Source: Pectobacterium sp. PL152 (lineage in GTDB: Bacteria; Pseudomonadota; Gammaproteobacteria; Enterobacterales; Enterobacteriaceae). Taken from it: a stretch of DNA of 64,000 bases. The translations under genes were made by a program, and so were the position numbers. This document shows, in pieces, positions 29,393 to 38,686 of this stretch. A model generated the notes under the pieces. It saw only the letters and a list, made by a program, of their open reading frames with translations, searched no databases and had not been told where the DNA came from. The stretch covers positions 2,294,001 to 2,358,000 of the forward strand of contig CP091064.1 of assembly GCA_021907015.1 (NCBI GenBank). Reading direction: 5' to 3'. Position 1 is the stretch's first letter; each line of letters begins with the position of its first letter.

Positions 29393-30591
29393 TATTCTTT
29401 GACTGCCGTGCGCTGAGTCAGCCGCCAAGTCAGCGCCAGGCCGCATAGCCCCAGCAGCGCCGCCGCCAGATAAATAGAAGCAATACCGGTATAGGCCATC
29501 AGCACCCCCGCCACCGGCCCGACGACACCCAGCGACAAATCGAGAAATATGGTATAGGTCGCCAGTGCGCTGCCCTGATTCTGCGGCGATACGGCCTGGA
29601 CGGCGACAACGCCTAATGCCGGGAACACCAGAGAGAAACCGGCCCCTGCGAGGAATGCGCCGATTTCCGCCATCAGCGGTTGCGTCGCGCCCCAGACCAG
29701 CAGCAACCCCACGATCTCAACCACAAAGCACGCCATCGCCACGCGCAATCCGCCAAATCGCTGAATACTGTTAGGAAATACCAGCCGTGCGCCGACAAAA
29801 GCACAGCTGAAAATAGTCAGCGTCAGCGCGGCACCTTCCCAGTTCCGATCGGCATAAAACAGCGTGATGAAGGTGGCGATCACGCCAAAACCCGCAGAGG
29901 CGATCGCCAGAATAATGCCGTAAACCCAGACTTTCCCCAGCACTTCGCGGAAGGGAATCTTTTTCCCCGGCGCAACCTGCACCGTCGGACGCGGCAGTGC
30001 AAGAACAATCGCCACCGCTGCGATCAGGATAATGCACACGGAGAGCAGTTTTAGCCCACCGATATGGTTAAGCCAGACGCCGAGCGGTGCGCCAATCGCC
30101 ATCGCGCCGTAGGTGGCAATGCCATTCCATGAAATTACACGTCCGATGTGTCGGGAACCCACCACGCCAACGCCCCAGAGCGTCGCGCCGGTCCCGGCAA
30201 AACTCTGTCCGGCCCCCAGAACGATACGCCCGAGACACAGTAACAGCAGCGTGATCGCGGGCGATGCATCACTAAAAGCGGCCAGCAGGTAAAACACCCC
30301 GCTCAGCATGACGCCAGCCAGCCCCCAGACAACGATTTTCTTCGGCCCTTTTTCATCGGCGCTACGCCCCGCGTGCGGACGGGTCAACAGCGTGGAAAAA
30401 TATTGCAGGCTGATCACCAGCCCGGCCCAGAACGCGCTATAGCCAAGGTGATCGTGCACGTATCCCGGCAGCACCGCCAACGGCAGACCAATATTCAAAT
30501 AGCTGGCGAAGTTGAAGGCCACAATTGAAACGATGCGCAGATTAAGGCGCAGACCGCTCAGCGACGGCTCGGATGGGGAAGGTGTTGGCAT
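29392..30591 (-). CDS. yhhS: MFS transporter YhhS
   Basis: A 399-residue major facilitator with about twelve membrane helices. The loop 2-3 motif is RPHAGRSADEKGPKK (about residue 72). It matches E. coli YhhS (405) in length and place after dcrB. The substrate is not firmly known; E. coli YhhS has been linked to arabinose or glyphosate efflux only when overproduced. Confidence 0.9.
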   Translation of the reverse strand: MPTPSPSEPSLSGLRLNLRIVSIVAFNFASYLNIGLPLAVLPGYVHDHLGYSAFWAGLVISLQYFSTLLTRPHAGRSADEKGPKKIVVWGLAGVMLSGVFYLLAAFSDASPAITLLLLCLGRIVLGAGQSFAGTGATLWGVGVVGSRHIGRVISWNGIATYGAMAIGAPLGVWLNHIGGLKLLSVCIILIAAVAIVLALPRPTVQVAPGKKIPFREVLGKVWVYGIILAIASAGFGVIATFITLFYADRNWEGAALTLTIFSCAFVGARLVFPNSIQRFGGLRVAMACFVVEIVGLLLVWGATQPLMAEIGAFLAGAGFSLVFPALGVVAVQAVSPQNQGSALATYTIFLDLSLGVVGPVAGVLMAYTGIASIYLAAALLGLCGLALTWRLTQRTAVKE

Positions 30592-30660
30592 GGAAAATTC
30601 ACTCGCTTAACGTCCGTGTATGACGTACGTTCAGAAGAACATCGAAAAATCATATTGTTA

Positions 30661-30787
<127 letters not shown>

Positions 30788-30834
30788 TTGTTGGTTATAA
30801 TCAATCTTATAATCCCGAACACAGGAGAAACGCA

Positions 30835-31850
30835 ATGCCTGTACCGGCAGACCCGGATCGCAAATCAACATCGTCAACCCCAGAAGGGGACACATCGCCG
30901 CAGAAACGCCTCTCGTTTCTGGGCAAGAGCAAACGTCTGGCCGCACGTATTCAGGCAATTCCCAGCGTGGCGCACCTGATCCGCGCGGGCGAACGTTTCA
31001 ATGATCGCATGGGCAACCAGTTTGGCGCGGCGATTACCTACTTTTCCTTTCTGTCGCTGATCCCGATTCTCATGGTGTCTTTTGCCGTCGTCGGTTTTGT
31101 GCTGGCCTCCAACCCCGACCTGCTGACGGGGCTAATTAACCGCATCGTTAACAGTATCAGCGATCCTAATCTGGCTAATACGCTGAAAAATACCGTCAAC
31201 ACTGCCGTGCAGCAGCGTACCACCGTCGGGATTACCGGTTTGCTGATCGCGCTCTATTCCGGCATTAGCTGGATGGGAAACCTGCGTGAAGCGATTCGCG
31301 CCCAGTCGCGCGATGTGTGGGAACGGAACCCGAAAGACGAAGAGAAGATTTACTTTCAGTACACGCGGGATTTCCTGTCGCTAACTGGCCTGGTCATTGC
31401 GCTGATTATTACGCTTTTCCTGACTTCCGTTGCCGGCACCGCGCAAAACATGATTGTAACCGCGCTGGGGCTAGATGGCATCGAGTGGTTGCGCCCGCGT
31501 TGACGCTGATTGCCCTGTCGATCTCCATCTTCGCCAACTATTTGTTATTTCTGTGGATATTCTTCGTTTTACCGCGCCATAAACCCAAGCGCAAAGCGCT
31601 CTTTCGCGGTACGCTGATCGCCGCCGTGGGCTTTGAAGTCATCAAATTCGCGATGACCGTCGCGTTGCCTAAACTGGCCAGCTCGCCTTCCGGTGCCGCG
31701 TTCGGTTCGGTTATTGGCCTGATGGCGTTCTTCTATTTCTTCGCTCGTCTGACGCTCTTCTGCGCCGCCTGGATCGCAACAGCGAACTATAAAGGTGACA
31801 CCTCAACAGATCAGAGTGAACAAGAGAAAGCGCCGCCCTCACCTCGCTAA
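30835..31850 (+). CDS. yhjD: YhjD, YihY/virulence-factor-BrkB-family inner-membrane protein (one frame break)
   Basis: About 338 residues after restoring one base near 31495 (a C-run in CGCCC). About six membrane helices. ERFNDRMGNQFGAAITYFSFLSLIPILMVSF and SRDVWERNPKDEEK are nearly the same as in E. coli YhjD (337). The family shares the BrkB fold; E. coli YhjD variants can bypass the need for Kdo in lipid A transport, so a role in envelope lipid traffic is possible. The ATG at 30835 has AGGAG upstream. It is followed by kdgK, as in enterics apart from missing yhjE/yhjG/pdeH. Confidence 0.9.
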
Positions 31851-31893
31851 AAGCAGCGGGAAAGCACTGGTTTTCCGATCTGCGTCATGAAAA

Positions 31894-31912
31894 AGTAAAA
31901 CATCGTTTCAAG
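31894..31912 (+). promoter_or_regulatory. KdgR operator before kdgK
   Basis: AGTAAAACATCGTTTCAAG matches the KdgR-box consensus AATRAAAYRNYRTTTYATT at 16 of 19 positions, including both AAA and TTT cores. KdgR represses pectin-degradation genes in soft-rot bacteria until 2-keto-3-deoxygluconate accumulates. The box lies about 85 bases before the kdgK start. Confidence 0.8.
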
Positions 31913-31997
31913 ACTATTGACTCAGTCTCGCGTAATGTTGAGACTGACGTTAATTTCCGCATTTTTTATACCCAGCTTTTCAAACAGGCCAAAAGTG

Positions 31998-32930
31998 ATG
32001 ACAACTACTAACATTGCCGTAATCGGCGAATGCATGATCGAACTGTCGCAGAAGGGCACGGATCTTAACCGTGGATTTGGCGGCGATACGCTGAACACTG
32101 CCGTTTACATTGCCCGTCAGGTAAACGCCGATAAGCTGGGCGTGCATTACGTGACCGCACTCGGCACCGATAGCTTCAGTACCGAAATGGTTGCCGCCTG
32201 GCAAAAAGAAGGGGTGAAAACCGACCTGATTCAGCGGCTGGATAACAAGCTGCCTGGTTTATACTTCATTGAAACCGACGCGAGCGGCGAGCGTACGTTC
32301 TACTATTGGCGTAATGATGCCGCTGCCCGCTACTGGCTGGATAGCCCGGAAGCAGAAAAAATCGGTCAGTCACTGGCACACTTTGACTATCTCTACCTGA
32401 GCGGCATCAGTCTGGCGATTCTGAACGCCGAAAGCCGTCAACGTCTCCTCGCCCTGCTGCGCGCCTGCCGCGCCAACGGCGGTAAAGTGATTTTTGATAA
32501 CAACTATCGCCCACGTCTGTGGCAGAGCAAGGAAGAGACGCAACAGGCTTATACCGACATCCTGTCCTGTACCGATATTGCTTTCCTGACGCTGGATGAC
32601 GAAGACATGCTGTGGGGTGCGAAGCCACTGGAAGCGGTGTTGGAGCGGACGCACAATCTGGGCGTTAGCGAAGTGGTCATTAAACGCGGTGCGGATTCCT
32701 GCATCGTGTCAGAACGTGGACACGATCTGGTTGATGTCCCGGCGATCAAACTGCCAAAAGAGAAAGTGGTCGATACCACCGCAGCGGGTGACTCTTTCAG
32801 CGCAGGCTACCTGTCAGTGCGCCTGAATGGCGGCAGCACGCAGGAAGCGGCACAGCGCGGCCACCTGACGGCCAGCACGGTCATTCAATACCGTGGCGCG
32901 ATTATCCCGCTTGAGGCAATGCCTGCATAA
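31998..32930 (+). CDS. kdgK: 2-dehydro-3-deoxygluconokinase KdgK
   Basis: A 310-residue PfkB/ribokinase-family kinase. It phosphorylates 2-keto-3-deoxygluconate, the end-product of pectin and hexuronate breakdown, to KDPG. NIAVIGECMIELSQKG at the N-terminus, GGDTLNTAVYIAR (about 24) and the C-terminal catalytic motif DTTAAGDSFSAGYL (Asp as base, about residue 260) are diagnostic. The ATG at 31998 gives the usual length; an in-frame ATG 63 bases upstream would add an unrelated hydrophobic piece. An IS200-type element now lies 20-30 bases after the stop codon, between kdgK and its terminator. Confidence 0.96.
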   Translation: MTTTNIAVIGECMIELSQKGTDLNRGFGGDTLNTAVYIARQVNADKLGVHYVTALGTDSFSTEMVAAWQKEGVKTDLIQRLDNKLPGLYFIETDASGERTFYYWRNDAAARYWLDSPEAEKIGQSLAHFDYLYLSGISLAILNAESRQRLLALLRACRANGGKVIFDNNYRPRLWQSKEETQQAYTDILSCTDIAFLTLDDEDMLWGAKPLEAVLERTHNLGVSEVVIKRGADSCIVSERGHDLVDVPAIKLPKEKVVDTTAAGDSFSAGYLSVRLNGGSTQEAAQRGHLTASTVIQYRGAIIPLEAMPA

Positions 32931-32988
32931 ACAGGCTGTCGCGTGATAATAGTAAAAATCCACCTCTTGAAGAGGTGGCTTTAAGTGG

Positions 32989-33006
32989 GGCCCCCTAAAG
33001 GGGGCC
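32989..33006 (-). terminator. GC-rich hairpin at the 3' end of the IS transposase
   Basis: Arms GGCCCCCT / AGGGGGCC with loop AA, just beyond the tnpA stop. IS200-type elements carry such a structure, which also blocks outside transcription. Confidence 0.65.
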
Positions 33007-33015
33007 TTGTCCGTT

Positions 33016-33453
33016 TTAATCCTGCAATAACTCCATTTGCTGTTCGTACTCTTGGTCTTTCTTATCCTGATGCCTCACGTAACGTCTGATAATTTCTTCG
33101 TTCACTCCCACCGTGTCCGCAAAGTATCCTCTAGCCCAAAAGTGATTACCCCACAGTTTCTTTCTTATATGCGGGAATTTATTGTAGAGACGAATAGCAG
33201 TGCGCCCTTTCAGGACGCCCATTAGCGTTGAAATTGAGAGTTTCGGTGGAACCATCACTACAAGATGAACATGGTCTGGTTGAACATTTAGTTCCAATAT
33301 CTCGCAATCTTTCATATTGCAAAGTATGTAAATCGAACGGTAAAGCTCTTTCCCTACTGTGCCCGTTAAAATCTTGTAGCGATATTTTGGGGTCCAAACC
33401 AAGTGGTATTTGCAACGCCAAAACACATGTGCTGAACTTCTATAACTGCTCAT
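33016..33453 (-). CDS. tnpA: IS200-type transposase TnpA (HUH/Y1)
   Basis: A 145-residue Y1 transposase with the metal-binding HUH motif as DHVHLVV (about residue 60) and a catalytic tyrosine in the helix IIRRYVRHQ (about 124). It acts on single-stranded DNA. Start chosen at MSSYRSSAHVFWRCKYHLVW, which is the conserved N-terminus; an ATG 51 bases upstream in frame is possible. It appears intact. Confidence 0.92.
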   Translation of the reverse strand: MSSYRSSAHVFWRCKYHLVWTPKYRYKILTGTVGKELYRSIYILCNMKDCEILELNVQPDHVHLVVMVPPKLSISTLMGVLKGRTAIRLYNKFPHIRKKLWGNHFWARGYFADTVGVNEEIIRRYVRHQDKKDQEYEQQMELLQD

Positions 33454-33575
33454 GTCAGTGATTTCCTTCTTACTTGTGGTGAGTAAGCTGGAATTTTCTG
33501 GCATGGGCTTCCTTCAGGCTATAGCCTCACAGGGACAATCACCACCTCCCGAGGAGGTGGTTTAAAGCGACAAGT

Positions 33576-33605
33576 AAAAGGCCGCAATCGCGGCCTTTTC
33601 TATTT
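33576..33605. terminator. Bidirectional terminator between kdgK/IS and yhjJ
   Basis: Ten-base arms AAAAGGCCGC / GCGGCCTTTT with loop AATC. It probably served the convergent kdgK and yhjJ before the IS element inserted between it and kdgK. Confidence 0.9.
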
Positions 33606-33618
33606 ACAGATTAATGGA

Positions 33619-35150
33619 TTACTGTGCGGAAGGAGCGGTTTCCTGCGGTTTTGCTCCTTCAGGAACGGCCCCTTCAGGTGCAGCAGCCGCCGCGCTGGCA
33701 ACAGGCTCAGTCACTGGCGTCATAATCCGGTCGTAGGCTTCCTGCAACGCCTTCATATTCGCTTCCGGCTCGCCGGGCTGTTGGATCAGCATCAGCGTCG
33801 TATCCTGCACCAGCTGCTGGTGCAGTTCCTGATTCAGCATATCGAGCGTCAGCGCAGACAGATAGCTCTGGCGCAGTTTCTGATACTGCTCAGGTGCAAT
33901 ATCGACGACACCGTTTTGCTGAGAGCGCAGGCGCTGATCCATCAGGATGTCAGTGCTGGTACGCGCATAAGTGGCAAACAGCTTATTCAGTTCATCCGTC
34001 TTGCGCGCGATTAGCGCATCAAACTCTTGCTGTGTCAGCCCTTTTTCACGCAGCGTCGCCAGCTCACGCGCCATAAACGTCACGCCCGACTCAACACCCT
34101 CGCTATTCGGTACATCCATATGAATCGCACACTGAGAACGGGTATAAAACACATTGCAATCGAAGCGGAGATTGTTGCCCTTCTGCGGGCTCTTCTCCAG
34201 CACCTGCTGCAAGTGCCAGAACATCGCTTCCCGCGTCATATCGCCCAGCCAGTAGCGAACCAGCGCCTGCGATTCACGAATCGGGTGCCACGGGGCATCC
34301 CACATCAGCGACACCGTATCCTGCTGGACGTTGTTATTCATCAAGCTGATCGCCTGCGTCGACAGCGGGCTTAACGTCGGTAAGGGCGCTGGCGCTTCAC
34401 GCTTCCCTTCCAGCGGAGAGAAGACTTTCCCGATCTGTTCGATCACGCTGCGGTTATCCACATGACCAACGATGTAGAGCGTCATCGCATCTGGGGTGTA
34501 CCAGGTTTTATAAAATTGTTGGAGTTGCTCGCCATTTAATGGCGGTTTGACGTCTTGAGCAGGATCGTGCGCCAGCAGGGGCGAGCCTTTCAGGCGATAG
34601 CGCCAGCTCGGATCCTGTGGGTTAATCGGAAAAGTTGCCACCTGATCGGGCACCTTCAGCGCAGCCTGTAGGCTTTTTCGTCGAACGTCATCCGCCCTGC
34701 GCTTTCCGCCAGCCACGTCAGCGCTTCTTTCAGCAGCTCGGGACGGTTGTTCGGCAAGCTCAGATTATACGACGTGAAATCGTACGAGATAATGGCCGGA
34801 GGCAGGACGCGGGAACCGTTAGCATCGCGCATCCACATGGATGGTCGCTGGGCTGCGGACAATTTATCGCCGGGCGCTAAGGCCAGACGAGGAAGAAAAT
34901 GGGCAAAACCTACCTGCTGGGCGTTTTCCAGCAGCGACCCGGCATTAACAACCAGACGCAGCTCAACCCGATCGCCGGGGCGCTGTGGTGTGGTTAATAA
35001 CTGCCAGGTAAAACCATTATCAAGCTTACCCTGCTGCCAGGCAGGATCGGGCTGTAGTGCTTCAGCCTGCACGCCGCTGCTGACCACGGTCAGCAACAAA
35101 CCACCAACGAAAAGCGCCTTTTGGTGCCCTGCATGTGAACCCCTACTCAT
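33619..35150 (-). CDS. yhjJ: M16 peptidase-like periplasmic protein YhjJ (one frame break)
   Basis: About 510 residues after restoring one A in the run near 34677-34681. A signal peptide (GGLLLTVVSSGVQA) precedes EALQPDPAWQQGKLDNGFTWQLLTTPQRP, as in E. coli YhjJ (498). Two M16-like domains follow. The zinc site HXXEH of active M16 peptidases is replaced by HFLPR (FAHFLPRLAL), so it is probably not a protease. The Pro/Ala/Glu-rich tail is low complexity. Between kdgK and dctA, as in E. coli. Function unknown. Confidence 0.9.
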
Positions 35151-35414
35151 AGCTATCCAACATAATAATGTGGTTATTGTTGATCATTATGGTGACCTTG
35201 CGTTTGTCACCGCACACTCTCGTGGATATATCACGGGAAAAAATTGAAGACGCGAAGTGTACCATTCCCTTAGACCGCACGCTTTTGTCTATGTCACTCC
35301 AGGAGGCGAAATAATCTGCAAAAAAGGCAAAAATAGTCATATTTAACAATATTTTTACGTTTCATGGCGGGTAAGAAAAGGGGAGAGGCGATTTGCTTTG
35401 GCTCGTTGACAGGC

Positions 35415-35452
35415 AAAAAAATTCCCCACGGTGCGTTAACACCGCAGGGAAC
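35415..35452 (-). terminator. Rho-independent terminator after dctA
   Basis: On the minus strand TTCCCTG-CGGTG-TTAACG-CACCG-TGGGGAA forms a long stem with a small bulge, followed by TTTTTTT. Confidence 0.85.
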
Positions 35453-35512
35453 TGATTTAGCAAGCTATACCGGAATGCTCACGGCAGCCGGAATGATAAC
35501 TGCATACTGGAA

Positions 35513-36805
35513 TTACGACTGCGCCGTCGGCGTGGCCGCGTTATCGTTTTTATTGGTGCCGGATAGCTCAGCATCCAGTTTCTTCTCATCCAGCTCGCGG
35601 CAATATTTCGCAACCACGATAGTCGCAACGCCGTTACCAATCAGGTTGGTCAACGCACGGGCTTCTGACATGAAACGGTCAATACCCAGAATCAGCGCCA
35701 GACCGGCAACAGGCAGGTGACCCACCGCAGACAGCGTTGCCGCCAGCACGATGAATCCACTTCCCGTCACGCCCGCTGCACCTTTAGAGGACAGCAGCAG
35801 TACCACCAGCAGGGTAATCTGATGCCAGATGTCCATGTGGCTGTTGGTCGCCTGAGCGATAAACACCGCCGCCATCGTCAGATAGATAGAGGTACCGTCA
35901 AGGTTGAACGAGTAGCCAGTAGGAATAACCAGACCGACGACAGACTTTTTACAACCGACCTTCTCCATCTTCTCCAGCATACGTGGCAGCACGGATTCAG
36001 AAGAGGACGTCCCCAGAACGATCAGCAGTTCTTCACGGATGTAGCGAATGAATTTGAAGATACTGAAGCCCGTCGCTTTGGCAATACTGCCCAGCACCAG
36101 GAAGATGAACAGAACACAGGTGATGTAGAAGCAAGCGATCAGCTGTCCCAGTTGCACCAGCGTACCGACACCATATTTACCGATGGTGAAGGCCATTGCA
36201 CCGAACGCACCCAGCGGAGCCAGTTTCATGATCATGTTAATGACGCCGAAAATGACCTTGGAGAAGCTGTCGATCACGTCAAAAATCACTTTGCCTTTTG
36301 CCCCTAAGCGGTGCAGCGCAAAGCCGAACATCACAGCAAACAGCAGAACCTGCAAGATATTACCGCTGGCAAACGCGCCGACCACACTCGCCGGGATCAC
36401 GTCCATCAGGAACGGAATCAGACCCTGTTGCGAAGCCTGTTGGGTATAAACCGCCACCGCAGACGCATCAAGCGTACTTGGATCGATGTTCATGCCCGCG
36501 CCAGGTTGCACGATGTTAACCACGACCAGGCCAATAATCAGCGCAATCGTACTCACGATTTCAAAATACAGCAGGGCGACCGCACCAGTACGACCGACCG
36601 ACTTCATGCTTTCCATTCCTGCGATACCGGTAACTACCGTACAGAAGATAACCGGCGCAATAATCATTTTAATTAATTTAACAAACCCATCGCCCAGAGG
36701 CTTCATTTGCTCGCCAAGCTGAGGGTAGAAATGCCCCAACAGTATCCCTATCGTAATGGCGGCAAGAACTTGAAAATAAAGACTTTTAAAAATTGATGTT
36801 TTCAT
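35513..36805 (-). CDS. dctA: C4-dicarboxylate:cation symporter DctA
   Basis: A 430-residue DAACS-family transporter (E. coli DctA 428) for aerobic uptake of succinate, fumarate and malate. The serine-rich hairpin motif [18 protein letters not shown] (about residue 265), [17 protein letters not shown] (about 297) and [17 protein letters not shown] (about 345) are diagnostic. Eight membrane helices and two re-entrant loops are expected. It is monocistronic, with a terminator after it. Confidence 0.97.
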   Translation of the reverse strand: MKTSIFKSLYFQVLAAITIGILLGHFYPQLGEQMKPLGDGFVKLIKMIIAPVIFCTVVTGIAGMESMKSVGRTGAVALLYFEIVSTIALIIGLVVVNIVQPGAGMNIDPSTLDASAVAVYTQQASQQGLIPFLMDVIPASVVGAFASGNILQVLLFAVMFGFALHRLGAKGKVIFDVIDSFSKVIFGVINMIMKLAPLGAFGAMAFTIGKYGVGTLVQLGQLIACFYITCVLFIFLVLGSIAKATGFSIFKFIRYIREELLIVLGTSSSESVLPRMLEKMEKVGCKKSVVGLVIPTGYSFNLDGTSIYLTMAAVFIAQATNSHMDIWHQITLLVVLLLSSKGAAGVTGSGFIVLAATLSAVGHLPVAGLALILGIDRFMSEARALTNLIGNGVATIVVAKYCRELDEKKLDAELSGTNKNDNAATPTAQS

Positions 36806-37123
36806 ACATACGTCCTATGGTGGGGAAAACACAGGAGGGGAATAGGGTACGAAAATGCCGCCTGTGATTGCGCCGGAAAGTAACATTGCAATAACAAGCT
36901 GAGAATGTTTTATAAGTTTAGTTTGTGAACGACAGGTTAAAAACAAGAGCTGAATCACGTCAGCAAGAATTATAAAGAAACATCAATGCAATTTACTTGT
37001 AACAGATGCACATTTTTGCAGCAGAATAATCCTCTTAAAAACCGCTCAATCCCCGTCATACGGGGAAGACGCGTTTCAGGAAACCCATCAACAAAAAGTA
37101 ACATTTACGTTACCTGTGAATAT
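36806..37123. other. dctA upstream region
   Basis: About 318 bases between the PdeK-like gene and dctA. It holds the dctA promoter. Half-sites resembling CRP (TGTGA near 36925) are seen without a matching partner. A 12-base direct repeat GGAAGACGCGTT occurs at 37064 and 37127, the latter inside the end of the PdeK-like gene. Confidence 0.45.
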
Positions 37124-38309
37124 TCAGGAAGACGCGTTGAGGCAATGAATGCCGCGTTTCTTATCGCGTCGCGCCAGCTGCATGGCAAAACGCGCCTGTG
37201 ACAACAGCAGCGCTGCCGCCTCTGGTCGAGGATCGGTAATAGTGAGGATACCCACGCTGACAGCCCGCTCAGGCTGGGTGTCCGCAGGTAAAAAGGCAGG
37301 TTAATCGCCAGCATGACATGTTGTGCCCAATCCTGCGCTTGCCCAGCGGATTCCAGCGTTTTCCCGATGAAGGCGAATTCATCACAATCGAGACGTGCCA
37401 GATAGGTGGCCCCTGCCTCCTCGTGTTGTTCTTCAATCACCGCGCTAAGCTGCGTAGCCAGTGTGGTCATATCGCCCTGCTTCGCGGCTGAGGCATCAAG
37501 CCCAAAAACCAGCAGACTGAAAGGGGTAGCATCGGCCAGACGCTGTTCTAAGCGTCGCATAAAATGCGCTTTATCCGGCAGCGCGCCCCTTCCGTTCCGG
37601 CAGCAAGAGACTGCTCCAGCAGTTGTTGATTACGGTTGTAGCTGCGCACCAGCGCACCCAGCTCATCGTCCTGATGCCAGGGCGGCAACGTAAGCGGACG
37701 GTGGAGCATGGCGTCCGGCGGGATATTCTGTAACTCGATAATAATCCCACGCAGCGGGTGTATCAGCAGGCGGTTCATGCACCAGGTAATGGCAATCGAC
37801 ATAATCAACGCCAGCAGCAGATACGTCGCCAGCATGGTTGAAAAAGTGCTGACGATAAATTGATACATCCGGTAGGAATCCGCCTGCAAGACCAGATGTG
37901 CCAGCGGCGCCGAATACTGCGTCTGCGGCGGGGAATAGAGTGGAATAGAAATACGGATCGGCAGCCTGAATACCCGCGCGATCCAGTCTGGCACCGGACG
38001 TTCTTTCGGGAAATTTGCGTGCAGCGTCTGAAAATCATCCGGCAGCAGCACATCTGCCCGGCTCAGAAAAGCAACGGGTAATAGGCTGTCCAGAATATTG
38101 CCCGCCCGCTGTACTTCACCTTGCAGCACCGCATCCGTCAGCGGTTGACGCACGGAATAGGCGATGCTCTCCAGCTGTTTGGCATAGTCTTCACGGCGCT
38201 GATGAACGAAGTGAAAGAGCTGTATGACGATAAACAGGCTGATCGTCACCAGTGCCACGGCAGACACGGCTGTCATCTGTTTAATCGTTAATGAACGTCT
38301 GAGCCGCAA
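37124..38309 (-). CDS. PdeK/HmsP-like membrane GGDEF protein lacking the EAL domain (two frame breaks)
   Basis: About 395 residues after restoring one G in each of the runs near 37588-37591 (C-run on plus strand) and 37263. N-terminus RRSLTIKQMTAVSAVALVTISLF is a membrane helix like that of YhjK/HmsP. A periplasmic sensor region, a second helix (MLATYLLLALIMSIAITWCM) and HAMP follow. The GGDEF-like domain has DCDEF in place of GGDEF, so cyclase activity is unlikely. In frame it ends at 37124 with KRGIHCLNASS and no EAL domain follows, whereas E. coli PdeK has about 650 residues. It could be a c-di-GMP sensor remnant near the cellulose genes. Confidence 0.75.
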
Positions 38310-38686
38310 GCGCTTTCTCCGTCAACCTTTATGCAGACCTGAATACCTGACCCACCAAACAAAAAACAGGTGAGCAATACGCAACGCAAAAACACGCCGC
38401 AACACGAATGACACGCGGCAACGCCGTTATACACGGCGAACTGTTATACGCGACGCATAGTATAAGGCAGCTTATCGCCGCCTTAACGCTGTTTTCTACA
38501 GATATTCGGGGATTTCATCTTAATCCTAGGCTCCCCCGGCAACCGCGGTAATGCGGCCTCAGGATAGGGTATATCCCCTGCATAAGCCAGTGCGGCTATG
38601 CGGTAGCAGACAGAAGGTGGCGAACGCCGCCGGGGGAGAAGAATCGGGCAAGCGTTTCGCCTGCCCGATCGCGTCACAAGATGAGG
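38310..38686. other. Intergenic region between bcsG and the PdeK-like gene
   Basis: About 377 bases. At 38643-38669 a strong hairpin (ATCGGGCA / TGCCCGAT) with TTCTTC after it on the minus strand is the likely terminator of the bcsEFG operon. The rest carries the promoter of the PdeK-like gene; no gene or known element seen. Confidence 0.6.
38641..38671 (-). terminator. Probable terminator of the bcsEFG operon
   Basis: Minus strand: GATCGGGCAGGCG, loop, CGCTTGCCCGATTC, followed by TTCTCC. Strong stem, modest T-tract. Confidence 0.7.

Larger units (their letters stand above)
32950..33567 (-). mobile_element. IS200/IS605-family insertion sequence (IS200 group)
   Basis: A compact element of about 620 bp with one transposase and no accessory TnpB. 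The ends carry subterminal hairpins rather than inverted repeats: CCACCTCT/AGAGGTGG at 32960-32978 and CCACCTCC/GGAGGTGG at 33542-33560. Both are followed by TTTAA. The two hairpins have near-identical sequence. An inner GC-rich hairpin (32989-33006) follows the transposase gene. The exact ends are uncertain by several bases, because these elements make no target duplication. Confidence 0.85.

Noticed and set aside
33542-33560. The two CCACCTC hairpins as a CRISPR or REP pair
   Set aside because: They mark the two ends of the IS200-type element and occur nowhere else in the window.
36915-36945. CRP-like half-site before dctA
   Set aside because: Only one TGTGA arm; the second arm is missing.
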